64,000 bases of DNA, taken from the NCBI GenBank assembly GCA_029211145.1, contig JARGEQ010000001.1:1-64000 (forward strand). The letters run 5' to 3'. The DNA comes from Marinimicrococcus flavescens (GTDB lineage: Bacteria; Pseudomonadota; Alphaproteobacteria; Geminicoccales; Geminicoccaceae). The position numbers were made by a program, and so were the translations under genes. This document shows, piece after piece, positions 9,281-18,192 of the stretch. How positions within the stretch are numbered: position 1 is the first letter of the stretch; each line of letters opens with the position of its first letter. A model generated the notes under the pieces. It ran no database searches. It worked only from the letters and a program-made list of their open reading frames with translations, and was not told the DNA's origin.

Positions 9281-9700
9281 TTGACGCGTACCATTCGCAT
9301 CGGGAGCGAAGGCACCTACCTGACGCTCCGCGCGCTGATCCTGCGGGCACCCGGTCAGGTCACCGGGCTCAACGTCAGCTACTCGGCCCCGGACATCGCG
9401 GCCGCCGCCGATCTCGCATTTCAGGCAGAGCTGCTCGACGCGGAGAATCTCGCCTGGTTCTTCGAGGAGATGGCGAGGAACTGGCGCGGGTGGAACGAGC
9501 CGATCGGGTTCCGGACCTCGGAGGGCGATTTCACCCTCAGCGCGGATTGCGACCGGATCGGGCACGTCACGATCCGGTCGCGGATCATCACCCGGCGCTG
9601 GAGCCTGGACGGACGCCTCCACCTCGAGGCTGGCATGCTCGAGGCACTGGCGACGACGGCTCGCCGCCTCCTGCTGCCCGCGGATCACGAGGCGCGCTGA
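9281..9700 (+). CDS. Hypothetical protein, DUF6228-like
   Basis: A 139-residue soluble protein without signal or membrane segments. The central WFFEEMARNWRGW segment, the following EGDFTLSADCDRIGHV stretch and the C-terminal LEAGMLEALA helix resemble the family I know as DUF6228, often found beside toxins as immunity-like proteins or alone. The assignment is from memory and is not certain. The start is a TTG: AGGAGG at 9266-9271 sits nine bases upstream and there is no suitable ATG. It faces the convergent hemA gene with about 36 bases between them. No toxin is seen nearby, so an immunity role is not supported here. Confidence 0.65.
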   Translation: MTRTIRIGSEGTYLTLRALILRAPGQVTGLNVSYSAPDIAAAADLAFQAELLDAENLAWFFEEMARNWRGWNEPIGFRTSEGDFTLSADCDRIGHVTIRSRIITRRWSLDGRLHLEAGMLEALATTARRLLLPADHEAR

Positions 9701-9736
9701 TTGGGTCTTCCCCCGTCAGCGCGCCGCCCGTTCCGC

Positions 9737-10951
9737 TCAGGCCGCCTTCTGGAGGGCGAGCCTGCCCCACACCTCGAGCAGCGCCTCGACCAGCCGGTCC
9801 ATCGCCGCGTCGTCGTGCAGCGGTCCCGGGGTGATGCGAAGGCGCTCGGTGCCGCGGGGTACGGTGGGGAAGTTGATCGGCTGGATGTAGATCGCGAACT
9901 CGTCGAGCAGCAGGTCGGAGGCCTGCTTGCAGCGCACCGGGTCGCCCACCAGGACCGGCACGATGTGCGAGCTCGACGGCATCACCGGCAGGCCCGCCGC
10001 GTGCAGCCTCGCCTTCAGCATCGCCGCCCGCTCCTGCTGACGGTCGCGCTCGGCCTGGCTGGCGCGGAGATGGCGCACCGAGGCCAGCGCGCCGCCGGCC
10101 ACCGCGGGCGCCAGCGAGGTGGTGAAGATGAAGCCCGGCGCGTGCGAGCGCACCGCGTCGATCAGGGCGTCGGAGGCGGCGATATAGCCGCCCATGCAGC
10201 CGAACGCCTTGGCCAGCGTGCCCTGGATCACCGTGACGCGGTCCATCACCCCGTCGCGCTCGGCCACGCCGGCACCGTGCGGGCCGTACATGCCCACCGC
10301 GTGGACCTCGTCGAGATAGGTGATCGCTCCATAACGGTCGGCGAGGTCGCAGATCTCGCGGATGGGGCCGAAATCGCCGTCCATCGAGTAGACGCTCTCG
10401 AAGGCGATCAGCTTGGGCCGCTCCGGCGCGACCGAGCGCAGCAATTCCTCGAGATGGGCCAGATCGTTGTGGCGGAAGATCTTCTTCTCGCAGCCGGCAT
10501 TGCGCACGCCGGCGATCATCGAGGCGTGGTTGAGCTCGTCGGAGAAGATCACGCAGCCGGGCAGGATGCGGGCAATCGTGCTGATCGCCGCCTCGTTGGC
10601 GACGAAGCCCGAGGTGAACAGCAGCGCCGCATCCTTGCCGTGGAGGCTGGCCAGCTCCTGCTCGAGCAGCACGTGCAGATGGGTGGTGCCGGAGATGTTG
10701 CGGGTGCCGCCGGCGCCGGCGCCGTAGGTACGCACAGCCTCGGTGGCACCGTCGACTACCGCCGGGTGGTGTCCCATGCCGAGATAGTCGTTGGAGCACC
10801 AGATGGTGATCTCGCGGGTACCCGACGGCGTATGGTGCACGGCCATGGGAAACGTGCCGACGCGACGGGCGAGATCGGCGAAGACGCGATAGCGGCCCTC
10901 GGCCTTCACCCTCGTCACGGCGGCGGCGAAGCAGGATTGGTAATCGATCAC
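9737..10951 (-). CDS. hemA: 5-aminolevulinate synthase
   Basis: PLP enzyme that condenses glycine and succinyl-CoA to 5-aminolevulinate, the entry to haem and tetrapyrrole synthesis in alphaproteobacteria. The whole sequence fits the family: [10 protein letters not shown], the [13 protein letters not shown] glycine-binding loop, [23 protein letters not shown], and the PLP lysine in GTLAKAFG at residue 248, the same number as in Rhodobacter capsulatus ALAS. The start is the GTG at 10949-10951, giving VIDYQSCF, matching the usual MDYQ start. A weak GAGGG lies upstream. The frame stays open much further upstream, but that part overlaps the metA 3' end and has no family similarity. Confidence 0.95.
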   Translation of the reverse strand: MIDYQSCFAAAVTRVKAEGRYRVFADLARRVGTFPMAVHHTPSGTREITIWCSNDYLGMGHHPAVVDGATEAVRTYGAGAGGTRNISGTTHLHVLLEQELASLHGKDAALLFTSGFVANEAAISTIARILPGCVIFSDELNHASMIAGVRNAGCEKKIFRHNDLAHLEELLRSVAPERPKLIAFESVYSMDGDFGPIREICDLADRYGAITYLDEVHAVGMYGPHGAGVAERDGVMDRVTVIQGTLAKAFGCMGGYIAASDALIDAVRSHAPGFIFTTSLAPAVAGGALASVRHLRASQAERDRQQERAAMLKARLHAAGLPVMPSSSHIVPVLVGDPVRCKQASDLLLDEFAIYIQPINFPTVPRGTERLRITPGPLHDDAAMDRLVEALLEVWGRLALQKAA

Positions 10952-11015
10952 AGGCCCGGCCCTCGATCCGTTGCAGCACATTTGCCGGCTGCGACGGACC
11001 TTAGGACGGCAAGAA

Positions 11016-11040
11016 GCGGCGACAACCGGCGGATCGCCGC
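11016..11040 (-). terminator. Possible terminator after metA
   Basis: Seven-base inverted repeat GCGGCGA/TCGCCGC with an 11-base loop, 38 bases downstream of the metA stop on the minus strand. It is followed there by TTCTTG, a poor U tract. It is a weak candidate. Confidence 0.35.
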
Positions 11041-11078
11041 ACCGTGATGGAATTTGCGACGCCCGGGAGGCCCGTCCG

Positions 11079-12032
11079 TCAGTCGGCCGCGACCGGCTGC
11101 CCGCCCTCGCCGATCCCCGCCAGCTCGTAGGGCGTCGTGCGGTACATCTCGTTGATCCAGTTGCCGAACAGCAGGTGGGCATAGGCCCGCCAGCAATTGC
11201 GTGGCGGCTTGGCCGGATCGTCGTCGGGATAATAGTTCATCGGCAGCGAGACGTCCGCGAGCTTCGCCTGGTCGCGCATGAACTCGTCGTGCAGCGTGTA
11301 GGTATCGTATTCGAGATGGTTGAACATGTAGACGGTGCGGTAGTGCGGCTCCTGCAGCAGGCAGAGCCCCGCCGCGTTCGACACGGCCAGCACCTCGAGG
11401 CCGGAATCCTTGGGAATGTCGCGCTCGCGGACCTCGGTGTGGCGCGACACCGGCACCAGGAAATAGTCGTCGAAGCCGCGCAGCAGCGGCGGCCGGCGCG
11501 TGTCGCGGCGCTCGATCACGAAATGGTTGTAGATGCCGAAGCGCTTGGTCGGCAGGGTGTGCTTGGGGACCCCGTGAAAATGGTAGAGGGCCGCCTGGGC
11601 ACCCCAGCAGATGAAGAAATGCGAGTGCACGTTGCGCCGCGACCAGTCGAAGATGGCGCGCAGCTCGTCCCAGTACTTGACCTCCTCGAAGGGCATCAGC
11701 TCGACTGGCGAGCCGGTGACGATGAGCCCGTCGAACTTGCGGTCCTTCACCTCCTCCCAGGTCTGGTAGAAGGACTGCAGGTGCGAGAGCGGCACCGTGT
11801 TGGGCCGGTAGGTCGAGGTGGTGAGCAGGGTGAGCTCGACCTGCAGCGGCGTGGCGCCCAGCAGGCGCGCCAGCTGGGTCTCGGTCTTCGGCTTGTCGGG
11901 CATGAGGTTCAGCAGTGCCACCTGCATCGGACGGATGTCCTGACGCAGCGCCTCGTCCTCGCCGATGAGCTGGACGCCTTCGACCTTCAGCTTCTGGAAC
12001 GCCGGCAGGTCGTTGGGGATCTTGATGGGCAT
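11079..12032 (-). CDS. metA: Homoserine O-acyltransferase MetA (predicted acetyl-CoA type)
   Basis: Transfers an acyl group to homoserine, committing it to methionine synthesis. The 317-residue protein starts [12 protein letters not shown] and shows the [13 protein letters not shown] motif, the catalytic Cys142 in FFICWGAQ, and the HLEYD segment. Residue 111 is Glu, in SPVELMPF. In MetA a glycine here goes with succinyl-CoA and a glutamate with acetyl-CoA, so this is predicted to be a homoserine O-acetyltransferase despite the metA name. GGAGAG lies nine bases before the ATG. The reading frame is open for another 350 codons upstream, but that part covers the riboswitch and the opposite-strand chorismate mutase and is not coding. 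A SAM-II riboswitch precedes the gene. Confidence 0.95.
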   Translation of the reverse strand: MPIKIPNDLPAFQKLKVEGVQLIGEDEALRQDIRPMQVALLNLMPDKPKTETQLARLLGATPLQVELTLLTTSTYRPNTVPLSHLQSFYQTWEEVKDRKFDGLIVTGSPVELMPFEEVKYWDELRAIFDWSRRNVHSHFFICWGAQAALYHFHGVPKHTLPTKRFGIYNHFVIERRDTRRPPLLRGFDDYFLVPVSRHTEVRERDIPKDSGLEVLAVSNAAGLCLLQEPHYRTVYMFNHLEYDTYTLHDEFMRDQAKLADVSLPMNYYPDDDPAKPPRNCWRAYAHLLFGNWINEMYRTTPYELAGIGEGGQPVAAD

Positions 12033-12084
12033 TGCAGCACTCTCCGTGCACCACGACCGGCAAAAGATCGGGACACGGATGCCT

Positions 12085-12148
12085 CGACCTTTTAGCTGCT
12101 TGTTTAGCGTGGCCGCAAGCCGGTCGGCGCAAATCACCACGTGGGCGC
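12085..12148 (-). promoter_or_regulatory. SAM-II riboswitch in the metA leader
   Basis: Read on the minus strand, the leader contains CGTGGTGATTTG, then the pairing CCACG, the conserved GCTTGC between them, and the downstream GCTAAA with AAGGTC. These are the conserved blocks of the SAM-II (metA) riboswitch of alphaproteobacteria, in the right order and spacing. The helix pairs plus-strand 12137-12141 with 12108-12112. It ends about 52 bases before the metA start. When S-adenosylmethionine binds, the pseudoknot forms and expression of the downstream gene falls. Confidence 0.9.
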
Positions 12149-12273
12149 ATAACTGCGGCGGCGGACTGAGCCTGTCAAGAATCCGCACGGCGCCGCGCCT
12201 CCCCGGATCACCCCGCCCTTTACGAAAGATGCCGGGCCCGCCTAGTCTCGCAGCCGTTCCACATTCCAGCCGC

Positions 12274-13137
12274 ATGAAGCCAATGTCCGCACGCGACCTG
12301 AGCGAGCTCCGCAACGAGGTCGACCGCCTCGATGATGCCATGCTCGATTTGCTGATCGAACGCATGGCGGTGGTCCAGCACATCGCCTCCCTCAAGGGTG
12401 ACCGCGATCTGGGCCGCCTCGCCCTGCGGCCGGCCCGCGAGGCGATGATCCTCCGGCGGCTGACCGCGCGCGCCCGCGGCCGCTTTCCGGCGGCCTCGCT
12501 GCTGCAGATGTGGCGCGAGCTCCTCGGCGCCACCACCAGCGCCCAGGCGCCGCTGCGGATCTGCGCCTGGGAGCCCGAGGGGCGCGGCGCCATCCGGGCC
12601 CTCGCCCGCAACCATTTCGGCACGCTGGCGCCCGTCCGCAGCGCCGAGACCGCCGAGGAGGCGCTGCGCAGCCTGGGCGACGGCAGCGCCCAGATCGCCG
12701 TCCTGCCGCTGCCCGAGGAAGCGGACCGATGGTGGCGAAGCCTGCTCGGCGACGGGTCCAGGCCGCTGCACGTGGTGAGCCGCCTGCCCTTCCTCGACGG
12801 CTCCGGCCACAGCCACCCCCAAGCCTTCGCCGTGGCAGCGCTCGACCCCGAGCCCTCCGGCATCGATCTCTCCCTCCTGGTCTTCGAGACCACCCCCGAC
12901 ATCAGCCGCGCCCGCCTCTGCGAGGCCCTGCACGCCGCCGGCCTGGCGCCCCGCCCGCTGGCCACCCTGCACGACGATGCGGAATCCTCCGTTCTCCACC
13001 TGATCGAGCTCGACGGGTTCCTTGCGCCCGGCGAGGCTCCTCTCGCCGCCTGCCTCGAGCCGCTGGGGAGCCGGATCTTGCGCGTCACGCCGATCGGCGG
13101 CTATCCGCGTCCCCTGAGCGAGGCCGAGCTGGGCTGA
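12274..13137 (+). CDS. Chorismate mutase with degenerate prephenate-dehydratase-like C-terminal part
   Basis: The first 90 or so residues are an AroQ-type chorismate mutase helix bundle (LSELRNEVDRLDDAMLDLL, then IASLKGDRD and ARPAREAMILRRL). The enzyme converts chorismate to prephenate. The remaining 190 residues begin like a prephenate dehydratase domain (the stretches RALARNHFG, SAETAEEALRSLGDG and IAVLPLPEE align with it), but the catalytic TRF motif and the ENS-type motif are not visible. This part may be regulatory or vestigial. The gene stands just upstream of hisC and tyrA, all for aromatic amino acids. Start at ATG 12274; a second ATG three codons later is equally possible, with no strong ribosome site for either. 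Confidence 0.82.
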   Translation: MKPMSARDLSELRNEVDRLDDAMLDLLIERMAVVQHIASLKGDRDLGRLALRPAREAMILRRLTARARGRFPAASLLQMWRELLGATTSAQAPLRICAWEPEGRGAIRALARNHFGTLAPVRSAETAEEALRSLGDGSAQIAVLPLPEEADRWWRSLLGDGSRPLHVVSRLPFLDGSGHSHPQAFAVAALDPEPSGIDLSLLVFETTPDISRARLCEALHAAGLAPRPLATLHDDAESSVLHLIELDGFLAPGEAPLAACLEPLGSRILRVTPIGGYPRPLSEAELG

Positions 13138-13188
13138 CGGCCTGATCTGCCCCATCTTCCACAGCATCAGCCCGAAAGAGCAGCAGCG

Positions 13189-14298
13189 ATGACCATGGCT
13201 GGACCCCGGCCGCGACCGGGCATTCTCGAGATCGAGCCCTATGTCGGCGGCAAGGCGGCAGTGGGTGGCGGCGCACCGGCGATCAAGCTGTCGTCCAACG
13301 AGAGCGCGATCGGCCCGAGCGGGAAGGCCCGGGCCGCGTACGAGGCGCTCGCCGGAACGCTGCACCGCTACCCCGACGGCGGCTGCACCAGCCTGCGCCA
13401 GGGTCTCGCCCGTCGCTTCAACCTCGACCCGCGGCAGATCGTCTGCGGCGCCGGCTCCGACGAGCTGATCGGCCTTCTGGTGAAGGCCTATGCCGGCCCC
13501 GGCGACGAGGTGCTCTACAGCCAGCACGGCTTTCTCATGTACCGACTCTCGGCGCTCGCCGCCGGCGCCCACCCCGTGGCCGCTCCCGAGCGCGACCTGA
13601 CGGCCGATGTCGACGCGCTGCTGGCACGGGTCACCAGCCGCACCCGCATCGTCTTCATCGCCAACCCCAACAACCCGACCGGCAGCTACCTGCCCGCCGG
13701 CGAGCTCGAGCGCCTGCATGCCGGGCTGCCGCCCGAGGTGCTGCTGGTGATCGACGCGGCCTATGCCGAGTTTGTCGACGCCCCCGACTATGCCAGCGGC
13801 GCAGAGCTGGCGGCGGCCCATCCCAACGTCGTCATGACCCGCACCTTCAGCAAGCTCTTCGGCCTCGCGGCGCTCAGGGTCGGCTGGCTCTATGGCGGCG
13901 TCGCCGTCGTCGACGTGCTCAACCGGGTGCGCGGCCCCTTCAATGTCAGCGATGCGGCCCAGGCCGCGGCGGTGGCCGCCCTCGAGGATGTCGAGCACCA
14001 GGCGGCTGCCCGGGCGCACAACGACCGCTGGCTGCCCTGGCTGGCCCGGGAGATCGCCGGGCTCGGCTTCAAGGTCTGGCCCAGCGTCGGCAATTTCCTG
14101 CTGGTCGACTTCCCCCGCGAGGCGGGACGTGACGCCGACGCCGCCAACGCCTTCCTCGAGAAGCACGGCGTGATCCCCCGCCAGATGCACGCCTACGGGC
14201 TGCCCGACTCCCTGCGCATCTCGGTGGGCCTCGAGCAGGAGAACCGGCGCCTGATCGAGGTGCTCCAGGAGTTCGCCGGCAGGAAGGGCAGCGCATGA
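13189..14298 (+). CDS. hisC: Histidinol-phosphate aminotransferase (HisC family)
   Basis: Class I/II PLP aminotransferase of 369 residues that converts imidazole-acetol phosphate to histidinol phosphate. In many alphaproteobacteria the copy next to tyrA also transaminates aromatic keto acids or prephenate. Visible are KLSSNESAIGPS near the N terminus, the IANPNNPTGSY motif, the DAAYAEF motif, and the PLP lysine Lys222 in TRTFSKLFGLAALRVG. The last four bases overlap the start of the cyclohexadienyl dehydrogenase gene (ATGA), which indicates translational coupling and supports a role in tyrosine or phenylalanine synthesis as well as histidine. Full length. Confidence 0.93.
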   Translation: MTMAGPRPRPGILEIEPYVGGKAAVGGGAPAIKLSSNESAIGPSGKARAAYEALAGTLHRYPDGGCTSLRQGLARRFNLDPRQIVCGAGSDELIGLLVKAYAGPGDEVLYSQHGFLMYRLSALAAGAHPVAAPERDLTADVDALLARVTSRTRIVFIANPNNPTGSYLPAGELERLHAGLPPEVLLVIDAAYAEFVDAPDYASGAELAAAHPNVVMTRTFSKLFGLAALRVGWLYGGVAVVDVLNRVRGPFNVSDAAQAAAVAALEDVEHQAAARAHNDRWLPWLAREIAGLGFKVWPSVGNFLLVDFPREAGRDADAANAFLEKHGVIPRQMHAYGLPDSLRISVGLEQENRRLIEVLQEFAGRKGSA

Positions 14299-15218
14299 AG
14301 CCCTTCGAGAGGGTCGCCATGATGGGCATCGGGCTCATCAACGGCTCCCTCGCCCTGACCCTCAAGAAGGCCGGCCTCGCCGGCGAGATCGTCGCCTGCG
14401 CGCGCGGCGCGGGCACCCGTGCCCGCGCCCTCGAGCTGGGCCTGTGCGATCGCGCCGTCGAGAGCCCAGCCGAGGCGGTTGAGGGTGCCGATCTCGTCGT
14501 GCTCGGCACGCCGCCCGCCGTCATGGGCGAGATCGCCGCGGCGATGCGGCCCGGCCTCTCGGGCGAGGCCATCGTCACCGACGTGGCCTCGATCAAGGGG
14601 CGGATCGTCAACGATGTGATCCCGCATCTGCCCGAGCCCCGGATGTTCGTGCCGGGCCACCCGGTGGCCGGCACCGAGCATTCCGGCCCCGATGCCGCGT
14701 TCGAGGGCCTCTTCCGGCGCCGCCGCTGCATCCTCACCCCCATCGAGGACACCGATCCCGCCGCCGTGCAGCGGATCCGGGCGATGTGGGAGAAGGCCGA
14801 GAGCTCGGTCGACGTCATGACGCCGGAGCATCACGACCGGGTGCTGGCGATCACCTCGCATCTGCCGCATTTGATCGCCTACACCATCGTCGGCACCGTG
14901 GCCGATCTCGAGGAGGAGGCCAAGACCGAGGTCTTCAAGTATGCCGCGGGCGGCTTCACCGACTTCACCCGCATCGCCGCCTCCGACCCCACCATGTGGC
15001 GCGACGTGTTCTTGAGCAACCGCGAGGCGGTGCTCGAGATGCTCGGCCGCTTCATGGAGGACCTGATCGGCATGCAGCGCGCCATCCGCTGGAGCCAGGG
15101 CGACCCGCTGTTCGAGCTGTTCACCCGCACGCGGGCGATCCGCCGCGGCGTCATCGAGGCTGGCCAGGCCTATGTCCGCAAGCCCGCCGATGGCGAGAAC
15201 GGCGGCAACGCCGACTGA
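14295..15218 (+). CDS. tyrA: Prephenate/arogenate dehydrogenase
   Basis: NAD(P)-dependent oxidative decarboxylase of prephenate or arogenate on the route to tyrosine. The N-terminal nucleotide-binding motif GIGLINGSLA sits at residues 11-20. PGHPVAGTEHSG and the MTPEHHDRVLAITSHLPH segment, with the active-site histidines, follow at about 115-190. There is no chorismate mutase or ACT domain, so it is the monofunctional alphaproteobacterial type of about 307 residues. Whether prephenate or arogenate is preferred cannot be told. Its ATG overlaps the hisC stop by four bases, and chaC follows after only three bases, so the three genes are one transcription unit. Confidence 0.93.
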   Translation: MKPFERVAMMGIGLINGSLALTLKKAGLAGEIVACARGAGTRARALELGLCDRAVESPAEAVEGADLVVLGTPPAVMGEIAAAMRPGLSGEAIVTDVASIKGRIVNDVIPHLPEPRMFVPGHPVAGTEHSGPDAAFEGLFRRRRCILTPIEDTDPAAVQRIRAMWEKAESSVDVMTPEHHDRVLAITSHLPHLIAYTIVGTVADLEEEAKTEVFKYAAGGFTDFTRIAASDPTMWRDVFLSNREAVLEMLGRFMEDLIGMQRAIRWSQGDPLFELFTRTRAIRRGVIEAGQAYVRKPADGENGGNAD

Positions 15219-15221
15219 GCC

Positions 15222-15806
15222 ATGACCAGCGCCAGGGAACGCGCCGAGGCCACCCCCCGCTCCGCCGACCAGGGCGGCCTCGCCTGGTTCTTCGGCTACG
15301 GCTCCTTGATGTGGCATCCGGGCTTCGTCCACGAGGCGTTCGAGCCGGCCCGGCTCGACGGCTTTCACCGGGCGCTGTGCATCTACTCGCACCACTATCG
15401 CGGCACGCCGGCACGTCCCGGCCTGGTGCTGGGCCTCGCACCCGGCGGCGCCTGCACCGGCCGGGCGATCGGCGTCGCGGCCGCTCGCGAGCCCGAGGTG
15501 CTCGCCTATCTCGACGCCCGCGAGCTCCTGACCAGCTATGTCTACGAGCGCCGCCTGCTGCCGCTCGAGCTGCTCGGCGGCCGGCGTCAGGTGCGCGCCT
15601 GGTGCTATGTCGCGCGCAGCGACCACGAGCAGTTCGCCGGCGCGCTCGACGAGGCCGCGATGCTGCGCCACGTGCTGCGCGGCCACGGCGCCGGCGGCTC
15701 GAACGTCGCCTATGTCCGTAACACGGTGGCCCATCTGCGCGAGATCGGGATCAGCGAGCCGGAGCTCGAGCGCCTGGCCGAGCAGCTGCCGCCGGAGCCC
15801 GGCTGA
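15222..15806 (+). CDS. chaC: Gamma-glutamylcyclotransferase, ChaC family
   Basis: ChaC-type enzyme that cleaves glutathione to 5-oxoproline and Cys-Gly. The substrate-binding motif FGYGSLMWHPGF begins at about residue 23, the RxFW-like region is replaced by FHRALCIYSHHYRGTP, and a glutamate-containing LDARELLTSYVYERR segment follows. The 194-residue length matches the family. It begins three bases after the tyrA-like gene, an arrangement seen in other Rhodospirillales by my recollection, though no pathway link is obvious. Cytoplasmic, no signal. Confidence 0.9.
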   Translation: MTSARERAEATPRSADQGGLAWFFGYGSLMWHPGFVHEAFEPARLDGFHRALCIYSHHYRGTPARPGLVLGLAPGGACTGRAIGVAAAREPEVLAYLDARELLTSYVYERRLLPLELLGGRRQVRAWCYVARSDHEQFAGALDEAAMLRHVLRGHGAGGSNVAYVRNTVAHLREIGISEPELERLAEQLPPEPG

Positions 15807-15935
15807 GGCGGCATCACCGCGCGCAGCGGCCCCGCTCGACCCCGCTCCCGGTGACAAAAGGCACAGCCTCGGCGCCCCCACCTGAGGCAGACTGGCGAAC
15901 GGCCCGCTCTGCCGGACCGCTTGGGGGTATCCATC

Positions 15936-16157
15936 ATGTTCGCTGCCTTTTCCCGCGCCGGCCATGGCCGCAGCCGGCGGTTTCTCCATGTTGCGGGCAG
16001 CACGGAGAGGCGTCTGCGTCTCCTGGCCGCGGCGCTGGCGGTCGAGCGCCGGCTGCGCCGCGACCGACGCATGCTGCTCGCCATGGACGAGCGCAACCTC
16101 GAGGACATCGGCCTCAGCCGGGGTGAGATCCTGCGGTCACGGACGGCCGAGGATTGA
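15936..16157 (+). CDS. DUF1127 small protein
   Basis: A 73-residue basic protein ending with the DUF1127 core: an arginine-rich helix (ERRLRRDRRMLLAMDE) followed by RNLEDIGLSRGEI. DUF1127 proteins are abundant in alphaproteobacteria, and some affect RNA turnover, phosphate or carbon responses through RNA binding; the role of this one is unknown. The ATG at 15936 has GGGGG eight bases upstream; an upstream TTG at 15921 is possible. Stands alone between chaC and the ABC-F gene. Confidence 0.8.
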   Translation: MFAAFSRAGHGRSRRFLHVAGSTERRLRLLAAALAVERRLRRDRRMLLAMDERNLEDIGLSRGEILRSRTAED

Positions 16158-16227
16158 GCCTGCGGCGCCGGGTGCTGCGAACGGGCAGTTGGGCGGCGGG
16201 CCAAGCCATGATATGCCGCGCCCTGCC

Positions 16228-18087
16228 ATGCTCCACCTGAACGATCTCACCTTGCGAATCGCCGGCCGTCCTCTGCTCGAGGACGCCACGTTCCACCTGC
16301 CCGCCGGCACCCGCATGGCGCTCGTGGGGCGCAACGGCACCGGCAAGTCGACGCTGCTGCGCCTGGTGGCCGGCGAGCTGCAGCCCGATGCCGGCAGCAT
16401 GCGCCTGCAGACCGGCGTGCGGATCGGCATGGTGGCCCAGGAAGCGCCGGGCGGGCGGACCACGCCGCTGGAAGCGGTGCTGGCGGCCGATACCGAGCGG
16501 GCCGGCCTGCTGGCCGAGGCGGAGACGGCGACCGACCCTCACCGCATCGCCGAGGTTCACACCCGCCTTGCCGAGATCGGCGCGGATGCCGCACCGGCGC
16601 GGGCTGCCCGCATCCTCAAGGGGCTGGGCTTCGACGAGGCGGCGCAGAACCGGCCGCTCTCGGCCTTCTCGGGCGGCTGGCGGATGCGCGTGGCGCTGGG
16701 CGCGGTGCTGTTCCTCGAGCCCGACCTGCTGCTCCTCGACGAGCCCACCAACCATCTCGATCTCGAGGCCGCGCTGTGGCTCGAGGAGCATCTGCGACGC
16801 TACCCGCGGACCCTCATGCTGGTGAGCCACGACCGCGACTTTTTGAACACGGTGCCCGAGAAGATCTGCCATCTCGAGGGCCGCAAGCTCACCGTCTATG
16901 CCGGCGGCTACGACAGTTTCGAGCGGCAGCGCCGCGAGAAGCTGGTGCTGCAGGAAAAGGCCCGCGAGCGCCAGGAGGCCGAGCGCGAGCGAATCCAGAG
17001 CTTCGTCGACCGGTTCCGCTACAAGGCCAGCAAGGCCCGCCAGGCGCAGAGCCGGCTCAAGATGCTCGAGCGGATGCAGCCGCTCGCCGCGTTCATGCGC
17101 GAGCCGGAGATCGCCTTCAGCTTCCCGGCCAGCTCCCTGCCCGCGCCGCCGCTGGTGACCATGGAGAAGGCGCGCGCCGGCTATGACGGCAAGGTGGTGC
17201 TGGAGGGGCTCGACCTGCGGATCGACCCCGACGACCGCATCGCGCTCCTGGGCGCCAACGGCAACGGCAAGTCGACCCTGGCCAAGCTCATCGCCGGGCG
17301 CATCGAGGCGCTGGACGGGATCTTGACCCGGGCGCGCAGCCTCAAGGTCGGCTTCTTCGCCCAGCACCAGATCGAGGACCTGATGCCCGGCGAGACCCCG
17401 ATCCGCCATGTGGCGGCGCGGCGGCCGGGCGACACCGAGCAGCAGATCCGCTCCCGGCTGGCCCGCTTCGGCCTCGGCCAGCAGCGCGCCGAGACGCTCG
17501 CCGGCAATCTCTCGGGCGGCGAGAAGACGCGGCTGTGCTTTTGCCTGATGTGCCTGGACGAGCCGCATATCCTGCTGCTCGACGAGCCCACCAACCATCT
17601 CGACATCGACAGCCGCGAGGCCCTGGTCGAGGCCATCAACGACTATCCGGGTGCCGTCATCCTGATCAGCCACGACCGCCATCTGGTCGAGCTGACCGCC
17701 GACCGGCTGTGGCTCGTGGCCGATGGCCGGGTGCGCTCCTTCGAGGGCGATCTGGGCGACTACCGCCGGCTCCTGCTCGAGACCTCGGCCGCGGCCGCCT
17801 CGCCGGCGGAGCCCAAAAGCCGGCCCGAGCGCCTCTCGGGCGCCGAGCGCCGCTCGCTGCTGGCCCCCTTGCGCAAGCGGGCGCGCGAGGCCGAGCTGCG
17901 GGTCGAGAAGCTGGCGGCCGAGCTGCGGCGAATCGAGGGGCAGCTCGCCGATCCGGCGACCTATGGCGACGGCACCGACGTCGCCGCCCTGCAGCGCCGC
18001 GCCGCCGCGCTGGGCCGCGAGATGGCCGAGGCCGAGACGCTGTGGCTCGCCGCCGAGGCCGAGATCGAGGAGGTCGAGGCGGCCTGA
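16228..18087 (+). CDS. ABC-F family ATPase (YheS/Uup-like)
   Basis: Soluble twin-ATPase of the ABC-F class, which acts on ribosomes as a translation factor, not in transport. The two nucleotide-binding domains have Walker A GRNGTGKST at about 34-42 and GANGNGKST at about 342-350, signatures LSAFSGG and LSGGEKTRL, and two LLLLDEPTNHLD Walker B motifs. Between them lies the charged linker rich in Arg/Glu (about 225-285) that reaches into the ribosome. A C-terminal coiled coil (about 540-619) resembles YheS/Uup. Start chosen at ATG 16228, where family similarity begins (MLHLNDLTLRI); ATG 16213 is also in frame. Confidence 0.92.
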   Translation: MLHLNDLTLRIAGRPLLEDATFHLPAGTRMALVGRNGTGKSTLLRLVAGELQPDAGSMRLQTGVRIGMVAQEAPGGRTTPLEAVLAADTERAGLLAEAETATDPHRIAEVHTRLAEIGADAAPARAARILKGLGFDEAAQNRPLSAFSGGWRMRVALGAVLFLEPDLLLLDEPTNHLDLEAALWLEEHLRRYPRTLMLVSHDRDFLNTVPEKICHLEGRKLTVYAGGYDSFERQRREKLVLQEKARERQEAERERIQSFVDRFRYKASKARQAQSRLKMLERMQPLAAFMREPEIAFSFPASSLPAPPLVTMEKARAGYDGKVVLEGLDLRIDPDDRIALLGANGNGKSTLAKLIAGRIEALDGILTRARSLKVGFFAQHQIEDLMPGETPIRHVAARRPGDTEQQIRSRLARFGLGQQRAETLAGNLSGGEKTRLCFCLMCLDEPHILLLDEPTNHLDIDSREALVEAINDYPGAVILISHDRHLVELTADRLWLVADGRVRSFEGDLGDYRRLLLETSAAAASPAEPKSRPERLSGAERRSLLAPLRKRAREAELRVEKLAAELRRIEGQLADPATYGDGTDVAALQRRAAALGREMAEAETLWLAAEAEIEEVEAA

Positions 18088-18121
18088 GGGCAGCCGCCTG
18101 CGACCATGCGCCCCCGACAGG

Positions 18122-18150
18122 TTTACGGGCCGCCGCGGTCCTGTTAGAAG
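18122..18150 (+). promoter_or_regulatory. Candidate prs promoter
   Basis: TTTACG at 18122-18127 and TAGAAG at 18145-18150 are separated by exactly 17 bases, 4/6 matches each to the housekeeping boxes, in the short gap before prs. It is a plausible sigma-70-type promoter, seen by eye only. Confidence 0.4.
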
Positions 18151-18192
18151 GCGCGCGGCCCTCCCCCTGTCGACATCGCGGAATCCTGCCCC

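Noticed and set aside
12033-13088. N-terminal extension of metA by about 350 codons
   Set aside because: The extension runs through the SAM-II riboswitch and antisense to the chorismate mutase; metA family similarity begins at the ATG at 12032, which has its own ribosome site.
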